A stretch of DNA of 64,000 nt from Sulfitobacter sp. M05. Lineage in GTDB: Bacteria > Pseudomonadota > Alphaproteobacteria > Rhodobacterales > Rhodobacteraceae. Numbering within the stretch: the stretch's first letter is position 1; the number at the start of each line of letters is the position of its first letter. Shown here in pieces: positions 25,964 through 35,171 of this stretch. The DNA lies in NCBI RefSeq assembly GCF_029285175.1, contig NZ_JABEDH010000004.1:169901-233900 (forward strand), written 5' to 3'. The translations under genes were made by a program, and so were the position numbers. Below the pieces are notes generated by a model. The model made no database searches, was not told the DNA's origin, and saw only the letters and a program-made list of their open reading frames with translations.

Positions 25964-27370
25964 ATGGCTGATGGTGGGGCGCAGGTGCGCAACAAGGATG
26001 GGATCGCAGCGGCGCTGGGTGTGCTAAAGCAGCAGTTTGGCGAACGGTTTCAGACCGGGCAGGCCATTTGCGAACAGCATGGGCATACCACAACGTGGAT
26101 CGAGAACCAGATGCCGGATGGGGTGGTTTTTGCCCGGTCGACCGCCGAAGTGGCGCAGATCGTAAAGGTTTGTGCGGCCCATCAGGTCCCAGTGATCGCC
26201 TTTGGTACCGGCACGTCGCTGGAGGGGCATGTGAATGCGCCGCTTGGCGGTATCTCCATCGACCTCAGCCAGATGGATAAGGTGCTGGAGGTTAATGCCG
26301 GTGATCTGGATTGCCGCGTGCAACCGGGGGTCACACGGGAGGCGCTGAATACGCATTTACGCGACCAAGGCCTGTTCTTTCCAATTGATCCGGGCGCCAA
26401 CGCGTCGATTGGCGGGATGACCGCGACGCGGGCGTCGGGCACCAATGCGGTGCGCTATGGCACGATGAAGGACAATGTGATCAACGTCGAGGCGGTGATG
26501 GCGGACGGGTCAATCATCCGCACGGCAAGGCGGGCGAAAAAAACATCAGCCGGATATGACCTGACGCGGCTGATGGTCGGCTCTGAAGGGACATTGGGCA
26601 TCATCACGGAAATTACTCTGCGTTTGCAGGGGATACCTGAAGCGATGTCTGCGGCACGCTGTTCGTTTCCCAGTGTTGAGGCGGCTGCGAAAACCGTGAT
26701 GGCGGTGATCCAATACGGTGTGCCTGTGGCGCGGATCGAATTGCTGGACAGTGCCATGGTCGGGGCGGTGAATGCCTATTCCAAGCTGGATTTACCGGTG
26801 TCGCCGATGTTGCTGCTGGAGTTTCACGGATCGGATGCTGGTGTGGCAGAGCAGGCAGAGACCTTTGGCATGTTGGCTGAGGAACAGGGCGCCATGGGGT
26901 ATACCGCCACCAAGACCCTTGAGGAACGCAACAAGCTTTGGCAGGCGCGTCACGATGCCTATTGGGCGATGATGACGATCAGGCCTGGTTGTGACGCGGT
27001 GGCATCCGATGTCTGTGTGCCGATTTCACGGCTGGCGGAGGCCCTGACGCTGGCCGAGGCCAAGGCGGCAGAGATGCGGGTTGTCGCACCCACGGTGAGC
27101 CATGCGGGGGATGGTAATTTCCATGCCACGGTATTGGTGAATATGGCGGATGCAGACGAGGTGACCAGAGCCAAGGGTTTCATTTCGTGGCTCAATGATA
27201 TGGCCATCGGGATGGAAGGTACCTGCACCGGTGAGCATGGGATCGGGCAGGGCAAACGCCCCTATCTGGAGCGCGAACTGGGGCCGGAAACATTGGCGGT
27301 GATGGGGTTGATCAAAAAGGCGCTGGACCCGGCGAACATCATGAACCCCGGTAAGATCTTGTCGCAATAA
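25964..27370 (+). CDS. FAD-linked oxidase, GlcD / D-lactate dehydrogenase family
   Basis: 468 residues with the VAO/PCMH FAD-binding domain (PVIAFGTGTSLEGHVNAPLGGISIDLSQMDKV, NASIGGMTATRASGTNAVRYG, and LMVGSEGTLGIITEITLRL) and the C-terminal oxidase domain (HAGDGNFHATVLV, GTCTGEHGIGQGKR). Members oxidise glycolate, D-lactate or 2-hydroxyglutarate and pass electrons to cytochrome or quinone. A single polypeptide without GlcE/GlcF neighbours favours a D-lactate dehydrogenase (cytochrome)-type enzyme. The 293 bases downstream (27371-27663) hold no gene and no clear terminator. Confidence 0.9.
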   Translation: MADGGAQVRNKDGIAAALGVLKQQFGERFQTGQAICEQHGHTTTWIENQMPDGVVFARSTAEVAQIVKVCAAHQVPVIAFGTGTSLEGHVNAPLGGISIDLSQMDKVLEVNAGDLDCRVQPGVTREALNTHLRDQGLFFPIDPGANASIGGMTATRASGTNAVRYGTMKDNVINVEAVMADGSIIRTARRAKKTSAGYDLTRLMVGSEGTLGIITEITLRLQGIPEAMSAARCSFPSVEAAAKTVMAVIQYGVPVARIELLDSAMVGAVNAYSKLDLPVSPMLLLEFHGSDAGVAEQAETFGMLAEEQGAMGYTATKTLEERNKLWQARHDAYWAMMTIRPGCDAVASDVCVPISRLAEALTLAEAKAAEMRVVAPTVSHAGDGNFHATVLVNMADADEVTRAKGFISWLNDMAIGMEGTCTGEHGIGQGKRPYLERELGPETLAVMGLIKKALDPANIMNPGKILSQ

Positions 27371-27663
27371 CACTGCGGTCCGGGGCTGCCCTGGCTTTGT
27401 CAATTCCTGCCTTGGAAACGGCGGTTCTTCTGTGATGTCGGACTCTGAATTTTTTGGGCCGGCACCGAGGAATGTCTTCCTTGTCGTTATCGGGAAGAGC
27501 AGGACAGCCGGTTCGGGTGCTTTGATGCTTGAAGCCTAGGCTGCGTAAACAGTCGGATAGCGGCACAAGGTCGGTTTTTTGTTATGTTGGGTCGGCTGAC
27601 GCACCGTGATCTCGGCAAGGCGGCGTAAAACAAACGCAACACTGTCAGAAGGATTCGGGGCAT

Positions 27664-30156
27664 ATGAAAACGAACGTCAAAGCATTGGTTGTCGGCGGCG
27701 GTGCCGTGGGAACCTCGATTGCCTATCATCTGGCAGCGGCTGGTTGGGATGATGTCATGCTGCTTGAGCGGGACGAGCTGACCTCGGGCTCGACATGGCA
27801 CGCGGCGGGCTTGTTGCCCTATTTCAATATGTCATATGCGACGACCCACATTCACGATTATTCCATCAAATACTACAAAACGCTTGAGGAAGAGACCGGT
27901 TTGAACGCAGGCTTTGCCGTTGTCGGTAACTTGCGTATGGCGCAGACTGATGAGCGTATGGACGAATATATGCTCTATGCCTCTACCGCCGAAACATGCG
28001 GCGTACCTTATCAGTTTATGACACCGGATGAGGTAAAGGCGAAATGGCCGTTGATCCGCACCGAAGATTTGAAAGGTGCGCTGTATCACGAAACCGACGG
28101 CTATATTAACCCCGCGGATGTCACCATGGCGATGGCCAAAGGGGCCCGCCAGCGTGGTGTCGCAATCGAACGCAAGTGGCAGGCGGATGCATTTCACTGG
28201 AACGGCACCCATTGGGAGGTGACCGTGACAAAGATGGTCGAAAAGGGCGGCAACCTTGTGCCCTCCGACGAACAGCTTGTCATCACTGCCGAACATGTTG
28301 TGACGGCATCGGGTAATCACGCACAGCGCACTGCCAAGATGCTGGGCATCAAGATGCCGGCCATTCCGGTTGAACATCAGTTCATCGTCATGGATCAGGA
28401 TCCCGATCTGGTAAAATGGCGTGGTGAGGGCAATGTTGAACACCCTGTAATCCGCGATGCGGACGCGCAATCTTATGTGCGTGAAGAGCGCGGCGGCTGG
28501 ATTTTGGGGGTCTATGAAAAAGACGCACCGGCCCGGTTTGAATACGGTGTGCCAGACAGCTTCCGTGCGGACCTGTTCCAGTTGGACCTTGAGCGGATCG
28601 AAAGCCAGTATGAAGCGATGATCCACCGCATTCCGTCCTGCGAGGAAAGCGGGTTGAAAGATGATTTCAACGGCCCGATTTGTTACACGCCTGACGGCAA
28701 TCCCTTGGTTGGTCCGGCCCCCGGTTTGCGTAACATGTGGTTGGCTGAAGGCTTTTCATTCGGCATCACGGCGGCGGGTGGCACCGGCTATTACCTTGCA
28801 CAGCTGATGGTGAACGGGGAGGCCGAGATCGACATGGCGTCGCTTGACCCCAAACGTTACGGCGATTGGATGACCACCGAATTTGCGGCCCGCAAGAATG
28901 AAGAGTGCTACGAACACGTTTACATTTTGCACCACCCTGATGAGGAACGGCCCGCTTGCCGGCCTCTGCGTACCTCGCCGGCCTATGACCGGCAGGCCGC
29001 ACGTGGCGCACAGTTTGGCTGGGTCAACGGCTGGGAACGTCCGAACTATTTCGCACCTCAGGGGTTTAACGATCACGATGCACGGTCGTTCCGCCGTGGG
29101 GGGTGGTGGCAGTACGCAGTGGAAGAAGCCAAAGCGGTCCGCGAAGGCGTTGGCCTGATCGACGCCACAGCATTCACCAAACATGTGGTCAAAGGACCCG
29201 GTGCCACGGCTTTCCTTGACTGGTTCACCTGTAACAAACTGCCGTCCGTGGGGCGCATTAACCTGACCTATGCACTGACCGGGGCGGGCACGACACGTAC
29301 GGAATATACCATCGTGCGGATTGCGCAGGACGAGTATTATCTTGTGAGTGCAGGGGCTTGGACAGCCTATGACAGTGATTACCTGCGCAAGGCGATCGAA
29401 GATAAAGCTCCTGAATTCGGCTATATCGAATGCCATGATGTGACCACGCAGTGGGGCGTGTTCGCCATCGCCGGACCAAAATCGCGCGATGTGCTGAACG
29501 AGATCGTCAAGGACGGCGAGCCGGAAACGGTATTGTCCAACAAGCGTTTCCCCTGGCTGACCATGCGCAACATCGAATTGGGCATGTGTCCGGTGCGGGC
29601 GATCCGTGTGGCCTATACCGGCGAATTGGGTTGGGAGCTGCACCACCCGATTGAGATGCAGAACTACTTGTTCGACCAGCTTGAAAAAGCCGGTGAAAAG
29701 CACGGGATGAAACTGGTCGGGGCGCGGGCACAAAACTGGTTGCGGCAGGAAAAATCCTATCGCGCCTTTGGCAACGAGCTGGGCCGCGATGCCACCCCGC
29801 TGGAGGCCGATCTGCCACGTTTTGTCGACCTGTCAAAGGAGTTTCACGGAAAAGCAGCGATGGAGGACCACGGCGTTAACGTGAAATGCGTGACTGTGCT
29901 GATCGACGGGCCTGCCGACGCAGACCCATGGGGCCGCGAGGTGCTATATGTAGAAGGTGAACGCACAGGTCGTCTGACCTCGGGCGGCTATTCTGTGGCT
30001 TTTGAAAAATCCATTGGCATGGGCTATGTGAAGCCGGAACATGCGGTTGTCGGGACCAAGTTAAAGGTGAAAATGCTAGATCAGCTGTGGGACGCCGAGA
30101 TTGTCGAGGACAGCCCCTATGATCCCAAGAACACCACAATCCGCGTGGATGGCTGA
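27664..30156 (+). CDS. dimethylglycine/sarcosine dehydrogenase-like FAD enzyme with GcvT domain
   Basis: 830 residues: an N-terminal DAO-type FAD domain (VVGGGAVGTSIAYHL...LERDELTSGSTWHAAG), where the His of WHAAG is the covalent FAD attachment site in rat DMGDH. A FAO_M-type middle segment follows, then C-terminal aminomethyltransferase (GcvT) folate domains (ELGWELHHPIEMQ, QEKSYRAFGNELGRDATPLEADL). Family enzymes demethylate N-methylated glycines and load the one-carbon unit on tetrahydrofolate, as in glycine-betaine breakdown. It stands alone, so dimethylglycine, sarcosine or another methylated substrate cannot be decided. Confidence 0.88.
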   Translation: MKTNVKALVVGGGAVGTSIAYHLAAAGWDDVMLLERDELTSGSTWHAAGLLPYFNMSYATTHIHDYSIKYYKTLEEETGLNAGFAVVGNLRMAQTDERMDEYMLYASTAETCGVPYQFMTPDEVKAKWPLIRTEDLKGALYHETDGYINPADVTMAMAKGARQRGVAIERKWQADAFHWNGTHWEVTVTKMVEKGGNLVPSDEQLVITAEHVVTASGNHAQRTAKMLGIKMPAIPVEHQFIVMDQDPDLVKWRGEGNVEHPVIRDADAQSYVREERGGWILGVYEKDAPARFEYGVPDSFRADLFQLDLERIESQYEAMIHRIPSCEESGLKDDFNGPICYTPDGNPLVGPAPGLRNMWLAEGFSFGITAAGGTGYYLAQLMVNGEAEIDMASLDPKRYGDWMTTEFAARKNEECYEHVYILHHPDEERPACRPLRTSPAYDRQAARGAQFGWVNGWERPNYFAPQGFNDHDARSFRRGGWWQYAVEEAKAVREGVGLIDATAFTKHVVKGPGATAFLDWFTCNKLPSVGRINLTYALTGAGTTRTEYTIVRIAQDEYYLVSAGAWTAYDSDYLRKAIEDKAPEFGYIECHDVTTQWGVFAIAGPKSRDVLNEIVKDGEPETVLSNKRFPWLTMRNIELGMCPVRAIRVAYTGELGWELHHPIEMQNYLFDQLEKAGEKHGMKLVGARAQNWLRQEKSYRAFGNELGRDATPLEADLPRFVDLSKEFHGKAAMEDHGVNVKCVTVLIDGPADADPWGREVLYVEGERTGRLTSGGYSVAFEKSIGMGYVKPEHAVVGTKLKVKMLDQLWDAEIVEDSPYDPKNTTIRVDG

Positions 30157-30220
30157 GGGATTCACAATTTGTTAATCTGAATTTGGAAGGGTGAAGAAAC
30201 CCTTTCAAATCGGAGCGACA

Positions 30221-30709
30221 ATGGATGAATTACTGAAAGAAAGGTCTGTTTCCGAGCTATTGGCCCTACATGCAGAGGTTTCCGGCCTGTTGAAATCCAG
30301 CGGGGCCGTGCGATCTTCGAACAATCCGGCGGGCGACTATGCCGAAACACTGTTTTGTAAGGCCTTTGGGTGGGAGATGGCGGGGCCGTCGATCAAAGGA
30401 TACGATGCCCGCGACGCGCAGGGTGTCCGTTATCAGATCAAGTCACGGCGGTTGACTGAAACCAACGGTTCGCGCCAGCTGTCCGCATTGCGAAACCTGC
30501 AGGACCGGCCATTTGATTTTCTGGCCGGCGTGCTTTTTTCAAGTGACTATCGCGTATTCAAGGCGGCGATTGTGCCGCATCGGCTGGTTCTGGAAAACAC
30601 CCGCATTTCGGCCCATACCAACAGCCGATTGTTCCATTTGCGCGATGCGGTATGGAACTGGCCAGACGTGCGCGACGTCACAAAAACACTGCGTGCCGTC
30701 CGGCTCTAG
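30221..30709 (+). CDS. DUF6998-type protein, restriction-endonuclease-like fold
   Basis: 162 residues from the ATG at 30221 (CGGAG ribosome site); a GTG at 30191 would add ten residues. The motif set resembles PD-(D/E)XK proteins: Glu in AGDYAETLFCKAF, Asp in IKGYDARDAQG and QIKSRR (Q-x-K), all in the DUF6998 pattern NNPAGDYAE...YQIKSRRL. This may be a nuclease or a catalytically idle nucleic-acid-binding relative; no biological role is known to me. It starts 64 bases after the DMGDH-like gene without a clear functional link. Confidence 0.75.
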   Translation: MDELLKERSVSELLALHAEVSGLLKSSGAVRSSNNPAGDYAETLFCKAFGWEMAGPSIKGYDARDAQGVRYQIKSRRLTETNGSRQLSALRNLQDRPFDFLAGVLFSSDYRVFKAAIVPHRLVLENTRISAHTNSRLFHLRDAVWNWPDVRDVTKTLRAVRL

Positions 30710-30724
30710 CCGGCCTTTGCAACA

Positions 30725-31507
30725 TTACTGCGCGCGCCTTGCCAGCCAGGCGTTCCATGCCTCGCGTCCACCGGAGAAAGCGTTCAGATCAACGTCGCCT
30801 TTGATGCCGGGAAGGATCCCTGTCGCGCTATACTGCCAGAACTTCCAGCTCTGACCGGGAAAGGCCTCGCGCGGGGTTTTGGCGGTGGTGCGCAGCCAGT
30901 ATTCATACCCGCGAAAGGCTTTCAGGTTGTTCTCTCTGTAAAATTTTGGGGTGGTATAGATGATTGGGCGTTGACCGTAATGTGCCTCAACGATGCGCAA
31001 CCAGACCCGCATCTGGCGTTGGACCTCGGCGGCGGGCGGGCGGACCTTGGCGCAGGTGGGTGAAAACGGGTTCCATTCCATGTCCAGCACCGGCGGCAAA
31101 GACCCGCGGCTGCGCGGTACGTTGCGAATGAACCATCGGGCCTGTACCTCGGGTGCTGTGCAGAAATAATAGAAATGATACGCACCACGCACCACGCCGG
31201 CCCGTCCTGCGCTGCGCCAGTGGTCCTTGAACGCCACATCCAGCAAATCACCGCCTTCGGTCGCTTTCAGAAAGGCGAAATTCACCCCGTTGGCGCGGGC
31301 GGTGTTCCAGTCGATGCTGGTTTGAAAACGCGCGGCATCAATGCCATGGACCGCAAAACGTGCCGGCGCAGGGCTGGCGAAGTCGACAGGTTTTGCATCG
31401 CGGAAATTCGGCGCGAACAGGACGCCCGGCGGGGCGGGTGGGGGCGCATTGCCGCCACAGGCCGCAAGGGCCAGCACGGTTAGAAAGGTCAGAATGCGGG
31501 CAATCAT
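30725..31507 (-). CDS. GH25-family muramidase-like lipoprotein
   Basis: 260 residues from the ATG at 31507, which overlaps the upstream stop. The N-terminus is a lipoprotein signal with lipobox LAAC (MIARILTFLTVLALAACGG). The rest fits glycoside hydrolase family 25 lysozymes: VHGIDAARFQTSIDW (catalytic Asp region), FAFLKATEGGDLLD, GAYHFYYF, PPVLDMEWNP (D-x-E) and IYTTPKFY. It would cleave peptidoglycan from the outer-membrane side of the periplasm. It is the last gene of a four-gene overlapping run. Confidence 0.87.
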   Translation of the reverse strand: MIARILTFLTVLALAACGGNAPPPAPPGVLFAPNFRDAKPVDFASPAPARFAVHGIDAARFQTSIDWNTARANGVNFAFLKATEGGDLLDVAFKDHWRSAGRAGVVRGAYHFYYFCTAPEVQARWFIRNVPRSRGSLPPVLDMEWNPFSPTCAKVRPPAAEVQRQMRVWLRIVEAHYGQRPIIYTTPKFYRENNLKAFRGYEYWLRTTAKTPREAFPGQSWKFWQYSATGILPGIKGDVDLNAFSGGREAWNAWLARRAQ

Positions 31508-32157
31508 GATGCGGACTTTCTGGCGATAAAGCCAAGGTTGTTGGCGGGCATTTCCTGCGACAGGGCGGTCAGACCGGCTTGTGACAACCACTCTTGCATG
31601 TCGCTGGTATCTTTGTACCCGATTGTTGGATCGGCCGCACGTAATTCGGCGTCGAACCGTTCATCTGCGGCACTGATCAGATTGCCGTCACGGGTGAAAG
31701 GGCCATAGACCATCAGCGCCCCTTCCGGTGTCAGGGCCTGCGCTGCTTCGTTCAATAGAACGCGGGTTTCAGTCTTGGATATCAGGTGTAACAGATTAAC
31801 AAGCACTATCAGATCCTGACCGCCATGCTCCGCAGACCACCCGGCGGCGGTGGCGTTCAGTATCTGCGCAGGCCGGACATTGCGCAGGCCGCTGCTGTCA
31901 ACATAGCTGTCGATACTGCGCAGCCGCTCGGGTGCGATATCGGTGGGCTGCCAGTCAAAACCGGGCAGGGTTTCGGCAAAGGTAATGACATGCTGGCCGG
32001 TCCCGCTGGCGATTTCCAGAGCCCGCCCGCCGGATGCTGCATTGTCGCGCAGGAAAGTCGCGATAGCAGCAGCATTGCGCGCGGCAGAGGGGGCGTGCAG
32101 TTTTGCGCCCTCCGCCGGTGTGGCGATGCTGGCACTGGAGGGCAGGGCGCGGCTCAC
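31504..32157 (-). CDS. DUF938-family SAM-dependent methyltransferase-like protein
   Basis: 217 residues from a GTG at 32157 that overlaps the previous stop (GTGA) and gives the family N-terminus SRALPSSASIATPAEGAKLHAPSAARN. The SAM-binding loop ALEIASGTGQHV and the later VNLLHLISKTETRVLLNEA, GPFTRDG and DLIVLVNLLH segments match DUF938, a class I methyltransferase family of unknown substrate. Overlaps on both sides show a translationally coupled operon with the FAD oxidoreductase and the lysozyme-like lipoprotein. Confidence 0.83.
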   Translation of the reverse strand: MSRALPSSASIATPAEGAKLHAPSAARNAAAIATFLRDNAASGGRALEIASGTGQHVITFAETLPGFDWQPTDIAPERLRSIDSYVDSSGLRNVRPAQILNATAAGWSAEHGGQDLIVLVNLLHLISKTETRVLLNEAAQALTPEGALMVYGPFTRDGNLISAADERFDAELRAADPTIGYKDTSDMQEWLSQAGLTALSQEMPANNLGFIARKSAS

Positions 32158-33233
32158 GAGCGTAACCGATCTGGCGTCAGCTGGGCCACCAGATCCGCGG
32201 CCAGTTCCGGTGTGCGCCCCACCACCAGATCCGCAAGCAACTGCGAGGCTGCCGGCGCAGTTTGAAACCCGTAACCGCCCTGACCGGCGCACCAGACAAA
32301 GCTGGCGTCGCTGGGATCAGGCCCCAATACCAAGGCGCGGTCCGGTGCAAAACTGCGCAGTCCCGCCCATGAGGCCAGCAAGCGGGTGACCGGTTCTGTC
32401 ATCATGGTTTCATACCGCGCGATGCCTTCAGCCAGCACCATATCATCCGCCCATGCATCATGCGGTTCGACGGCATCCTCTTCAGCGGGAGAGACGATCA
32501 GAGCGCCGGCATCGGGTTTGGCATACCACGCTTCGTTTACACCAAAGAACATCGGCCATTGGGCCACGTCATGTCCGCCCGGGGCCGGGATGCGCGCCAT
32601 CGAGCGACGGTGCGGAACGATGCCCAGAGGCGCGATGCCGGCCATTTGGGCCACAGGATCGGCCCAGGCACCCGCTGCGTTCACCAATGTCGCGCAGGTG
32701 TAATCGGTGCCACCCGCCGTTACGGTCCAGCCCTGCGCAGTGCGTTTGATCGCGGAGGCCGGCGATTTCGCCACGACCTGTCCGCCGTTGGACTTCAGCA
32801 CCCGGATGAAATCCTGCATCAGGCGATCGGTATCAATATCCAATGCATCCGCATGGTATCCGGCAAAGGCGACCTGATCACGGTTCAGGATCGGCAGGAA
32901 GGCGCAGGCGCGGTCAATGGAAATGGCGTCCAGCCCCAAGGCCGTCATGTCTTTTTCATAGGCTTCTTTTTCGTCAGCCTGTGCGACAATCAGAAAACCA
33001 CGTGGGCTTAGGTATCCGCCGTTGGCCTCGTAATGATATGATTTACTGGCTGTGTTCAGCGCAACCGTGCTGGGCAGCCCGTAGTTTTCTTCATAAAGCG
33101 CGGCTGAGCGGCCAGAGGCGTGATAGCCCGTGCTGGCTTCTTGCTCCAGCACGGTAACCCTTGCGTCTGTTGACAGGCGTGCTGCGGCAGACAGGCCGGC
33201 GATACCACCGCCGATAATAATAATGTCACTCAT
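32154..33233 (-). CDS. FAD-dependent oxidoreductase (DAO family)
   Basis: 359 residues. The dinucleotide-binding motif is IIIGGGIAGLSAAARLSTDARVTVLEQE at the N-terminus, followed by GYHASGRSAALYEENYG and the DAO-family C-terminal block (VWCAGQGGYGFQTAPAASQLLADLV). It resembles D-amino-acid dehydrogenase or glycine-oxidase-like enzymes; the exact amine or hydroxyacid substrate is unknown. It overlaps the methyltransferase gene downstream and the aldo/keto reductase gene upstream by four bases each. Confidence 0.87.
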   Translation of the reverse strand: MSDIIIIGGGIAGLSAAARLSTDARVTVLEQEASTGYHASGRSAALYEENYGLPSTVALNTASKSYHYEANGGYLSPRGFLIVAQADEKEAYEKDMTALGLDAISIDRACAFLPILNRDQVAFAGYHADALDIDTDRLMQDFIRVLKSNGGQVVAKSPASAIKRTAQGWTVTAGGTDYTCATLVNAAGAWADPVAQMAGIAPLGIVPHRRSMARIPAPGGHDVAQWPMFFGVNEAWYAKPDAGALIVSPAEEDAVEPHDAWADDMVLAEGIARYETMMTEPVTRLLASWAGLRSFAPDRALVLGPDPSDASFVWCAGQGGYGFQTAPAASQLLADLVVGRTPELAADLVAQLTPDRLRS

Positions 33234-34171
33234 TTTTGTTCTTCCAAGCGGTCGGTTGCAGGGGGAGGTGTTGGCGAAAGCGCGGCAATCTCATTGTAAA
33301 GATCATCAGGCATTTCATAGGTCAAGGCTTCTAGCGAAGGCTGCAATTGTGCTGCCGAGCGGGCCGAAATAATTGGGGTGGGCCCCGTGGGGTGGCGGGT
33401 GGCCCAGGCCACGGCCAGGGTGGCGGGGTGTACATCGCGGGCGGCGGCGATTTCCTTCAGGCCCTGTGCCGCCCTGTGCATCATGTCCTGCCCATAGCGC
33501 GCGGCATAACGGTCGTCTTCGGTCAGCCGGCCCGCAGCACCCCCTTGCGCATATTTCCCCGTTAGTAACCCGCCCCCCAGCGGTGAGTAGGGCGCAGCAA
33601 GGATGCCAAGGTCGTCGGCCATCGGCAGGATTTCGACTTCGGCCTGACGTTTGACAAGGCTGTACATCGGTTGGATCACAGCGACCTCCAGATCGAAACC
33701 GGCAGCGATTTGTGCGGCTTTGACCACTTGCCATGCGGCGAAATTGGACAGGCCGATGTGGCGGATATGGCCGCGCGCCTTGAGATCGGCAAAGGCGGCA
33801 AAACTTTCCGTCAGATCGGTGTGCGGGTCGAACCGGTGCAGATAGAGGACATCCAAAGTGTCGATTTGCATCCGCTGGCGCGAGGTTTCCGACGAGGCGA
33901 AGATATTCTTGCGGGTGGCAGCAACGTCATAGGCCGCCTTGGTCGCGATGATCAGCCGGTCGCGGTGGTTCTGAACGAACTGGCCCAGCAGGGTTTCAGA
34001 GGCCCCGTCGGTATAGACATGGGCCGTGTCAAAATGGGTAATGCCAGCGTGCAAACAGGCCTCGAACATCTCTTGTGCATGGGCGGCATCAGCGCGCCCG
34101 CCAAATTGCATGGTGCCAAAGGCAAGGCGACTGGCGCGGGTGCCATCGGGGGAGGTGAGCGTGTGTTTCAT
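33230..34171 (-). CDS. aldo/keto reductase
   Basis: 313 residues from the ATG at 34171 (MKHTLTSPDGTRASRLAFGTMQFGG). The catalytic tetrad regions are visible: Asp in HFDTAHVYTDG with Tyr, Lys in LIATKAAYD and His in YLHRFDPHTDL. The NADPH-binding end has ISARSAAQLQPSLEA. Members reduce aldehydes and ketones with NADPH in the cytoplasm. It is the first gene of the four-gene run with the DAO oxidoreductase, methyltransferase and lipoprotein. Confidence 0.88.
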   Translation of the reverse strand: MKHTLTSPDGTRASRLAFGTMQFGGRADAAHAQEMFEACLHAGITHFDTAHVYTDGASETLLGQFVQNHRDRLIIATKAAYDVAATRKNIFASSETSRQRMQIDTLDVLYLHRFDPHTDLTESFAAFADLKARGHIRHIGLSNFAAWQVVKAAQIAAGFDLEVAVIQPMYSLVKRQAEVEILPMADDLGILAAPYSPLGGGLLTGKYAQGGAAGRLTEDDRYAARYGQDMMHRAAQGLKEIAAARDVHPATLAVAWATRHPTGPTPIISARSAAQLQPSLEALTYEMPDDLYNEIAALSPTPPPATDRLEEQK

Positions 34172-34320
34172 GGGCAATTGGTTGCACGGCTTGCGCGTGG
34201 GTGCAATCGGCAGTTGGTGGTGCCTTATGCCGTCATGGTGCGGGGAGCGGCACAGGCATCAACCTTCTGTTTCGCACCCAAAGGGCGGCGCGCCCGGCTG
34301 TGCCTGCGCGCCGCTTTGGT

Positions 34321-34929
34321 TCAGCAGTTGCCCTTGGCCATTGCGCGCTCATAGGCGGGGCGGGCTTTCGTGGCCTCGACAAATTTCGCAAGGCCGGGAA
34401 AATCTTCGCCGCGCCCCATGCGCAGGGCAACTTCGGCGGGAAAGCTGAGCATGATGTCGGCGGCGCTGAGATCATCCATGACGAAATGACCCGAAGGGCG
34501 CAGCATCTTTTCCATATAGCTAAAGTGGTTTTCCAATTCGGCGTTGATGCGCGGTTGCAAAGGGGCACCGGCCTCTCCGAGCCGACCGACATAGAGGTTC
34601 AGCAGGATTGGCGTCATTGCCGAACCTTCGGCGAAATGCATCATTTCAAGGTGGCTGAAATAGGCGTCACTACCGGCCTCGGGGATCATATGCGGCGCGT
34701 ATTTCTGGCAAAGAACCTCAACAATCGCGCCACTTTCGGTGATCAGACGGCCATCCAGTTCGATCATAGGTGATTTGCCCAATGGATGCACCGCAAGCAG
34801 TTCTGGCGGGGCCAGATTGGTGGTGGCGTCACGTTCGTATGCGACGATTTCGTAGGGTTGCCCGATCTCTTCGAGCAACCAGAATATGCGATGCGAGCGG
34901 GAGCGGTTCAGGTGATGCAGGCGGATCAT
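34321..34929 (-). CDS. glutathione S-transferase family protein
   Basis: 202 residues. The N-terminal thioredoxin-like domain shows HLNRSRSHRIFWLLEEIGQPYEI, with Ser/Arg at the glutathione site, and the conserved SPMIELDGRLITESGAIVEVL (cis-Pro and Glu-Ser glutathione contacts). The C-terminal all-helical domain follows (VMDDLSAADIMLSFPAEVA). It is a typical proteobacterial GST of unassigned class, standing alone. The 242 bases between it and the next gene hold nothing recognisable. Confidence 0.88.
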   Translation of the reverse strand: MIRLHHLNRSRSHRIFWLLEEIGQPYEIVAYERDATTNLAPPELLAVHPLGKSPMIELDGRLITESGAIVEVLCQKYAPHMIPEAGSDAYFSHLEMMHFAEGSAMTPILLNLYVGRLGEAGAPLQPRINAELENHFSYMEKMLRPSGHFVMDDLSAADIMLSFPAEVALRMGRGEDFPGLAKFVEATKARPAYERAMAKGNC

Positions 34930-35171
34930 AATGCGGGCTTTCCTTGGGGATTTCAGCCGTAGTCTATCGCCGGAAAGGCGAAAGGAAAGGCCACGATTGG
35001 GGGGCGGCGGCGTGACGCTGCGGCGGCCATCTTGAGGGGGCAGGGACAGGTGAGAGCGGTGCGGCGGGGATCACCTGACTTGCCAGAATCCCCAAAAACC
35101 GCCAAAATCCAACGTAGGCGAGTATTTTGACGCCAGTTTACAATTCATTTTGATTGATAAGGAATTCAGCC

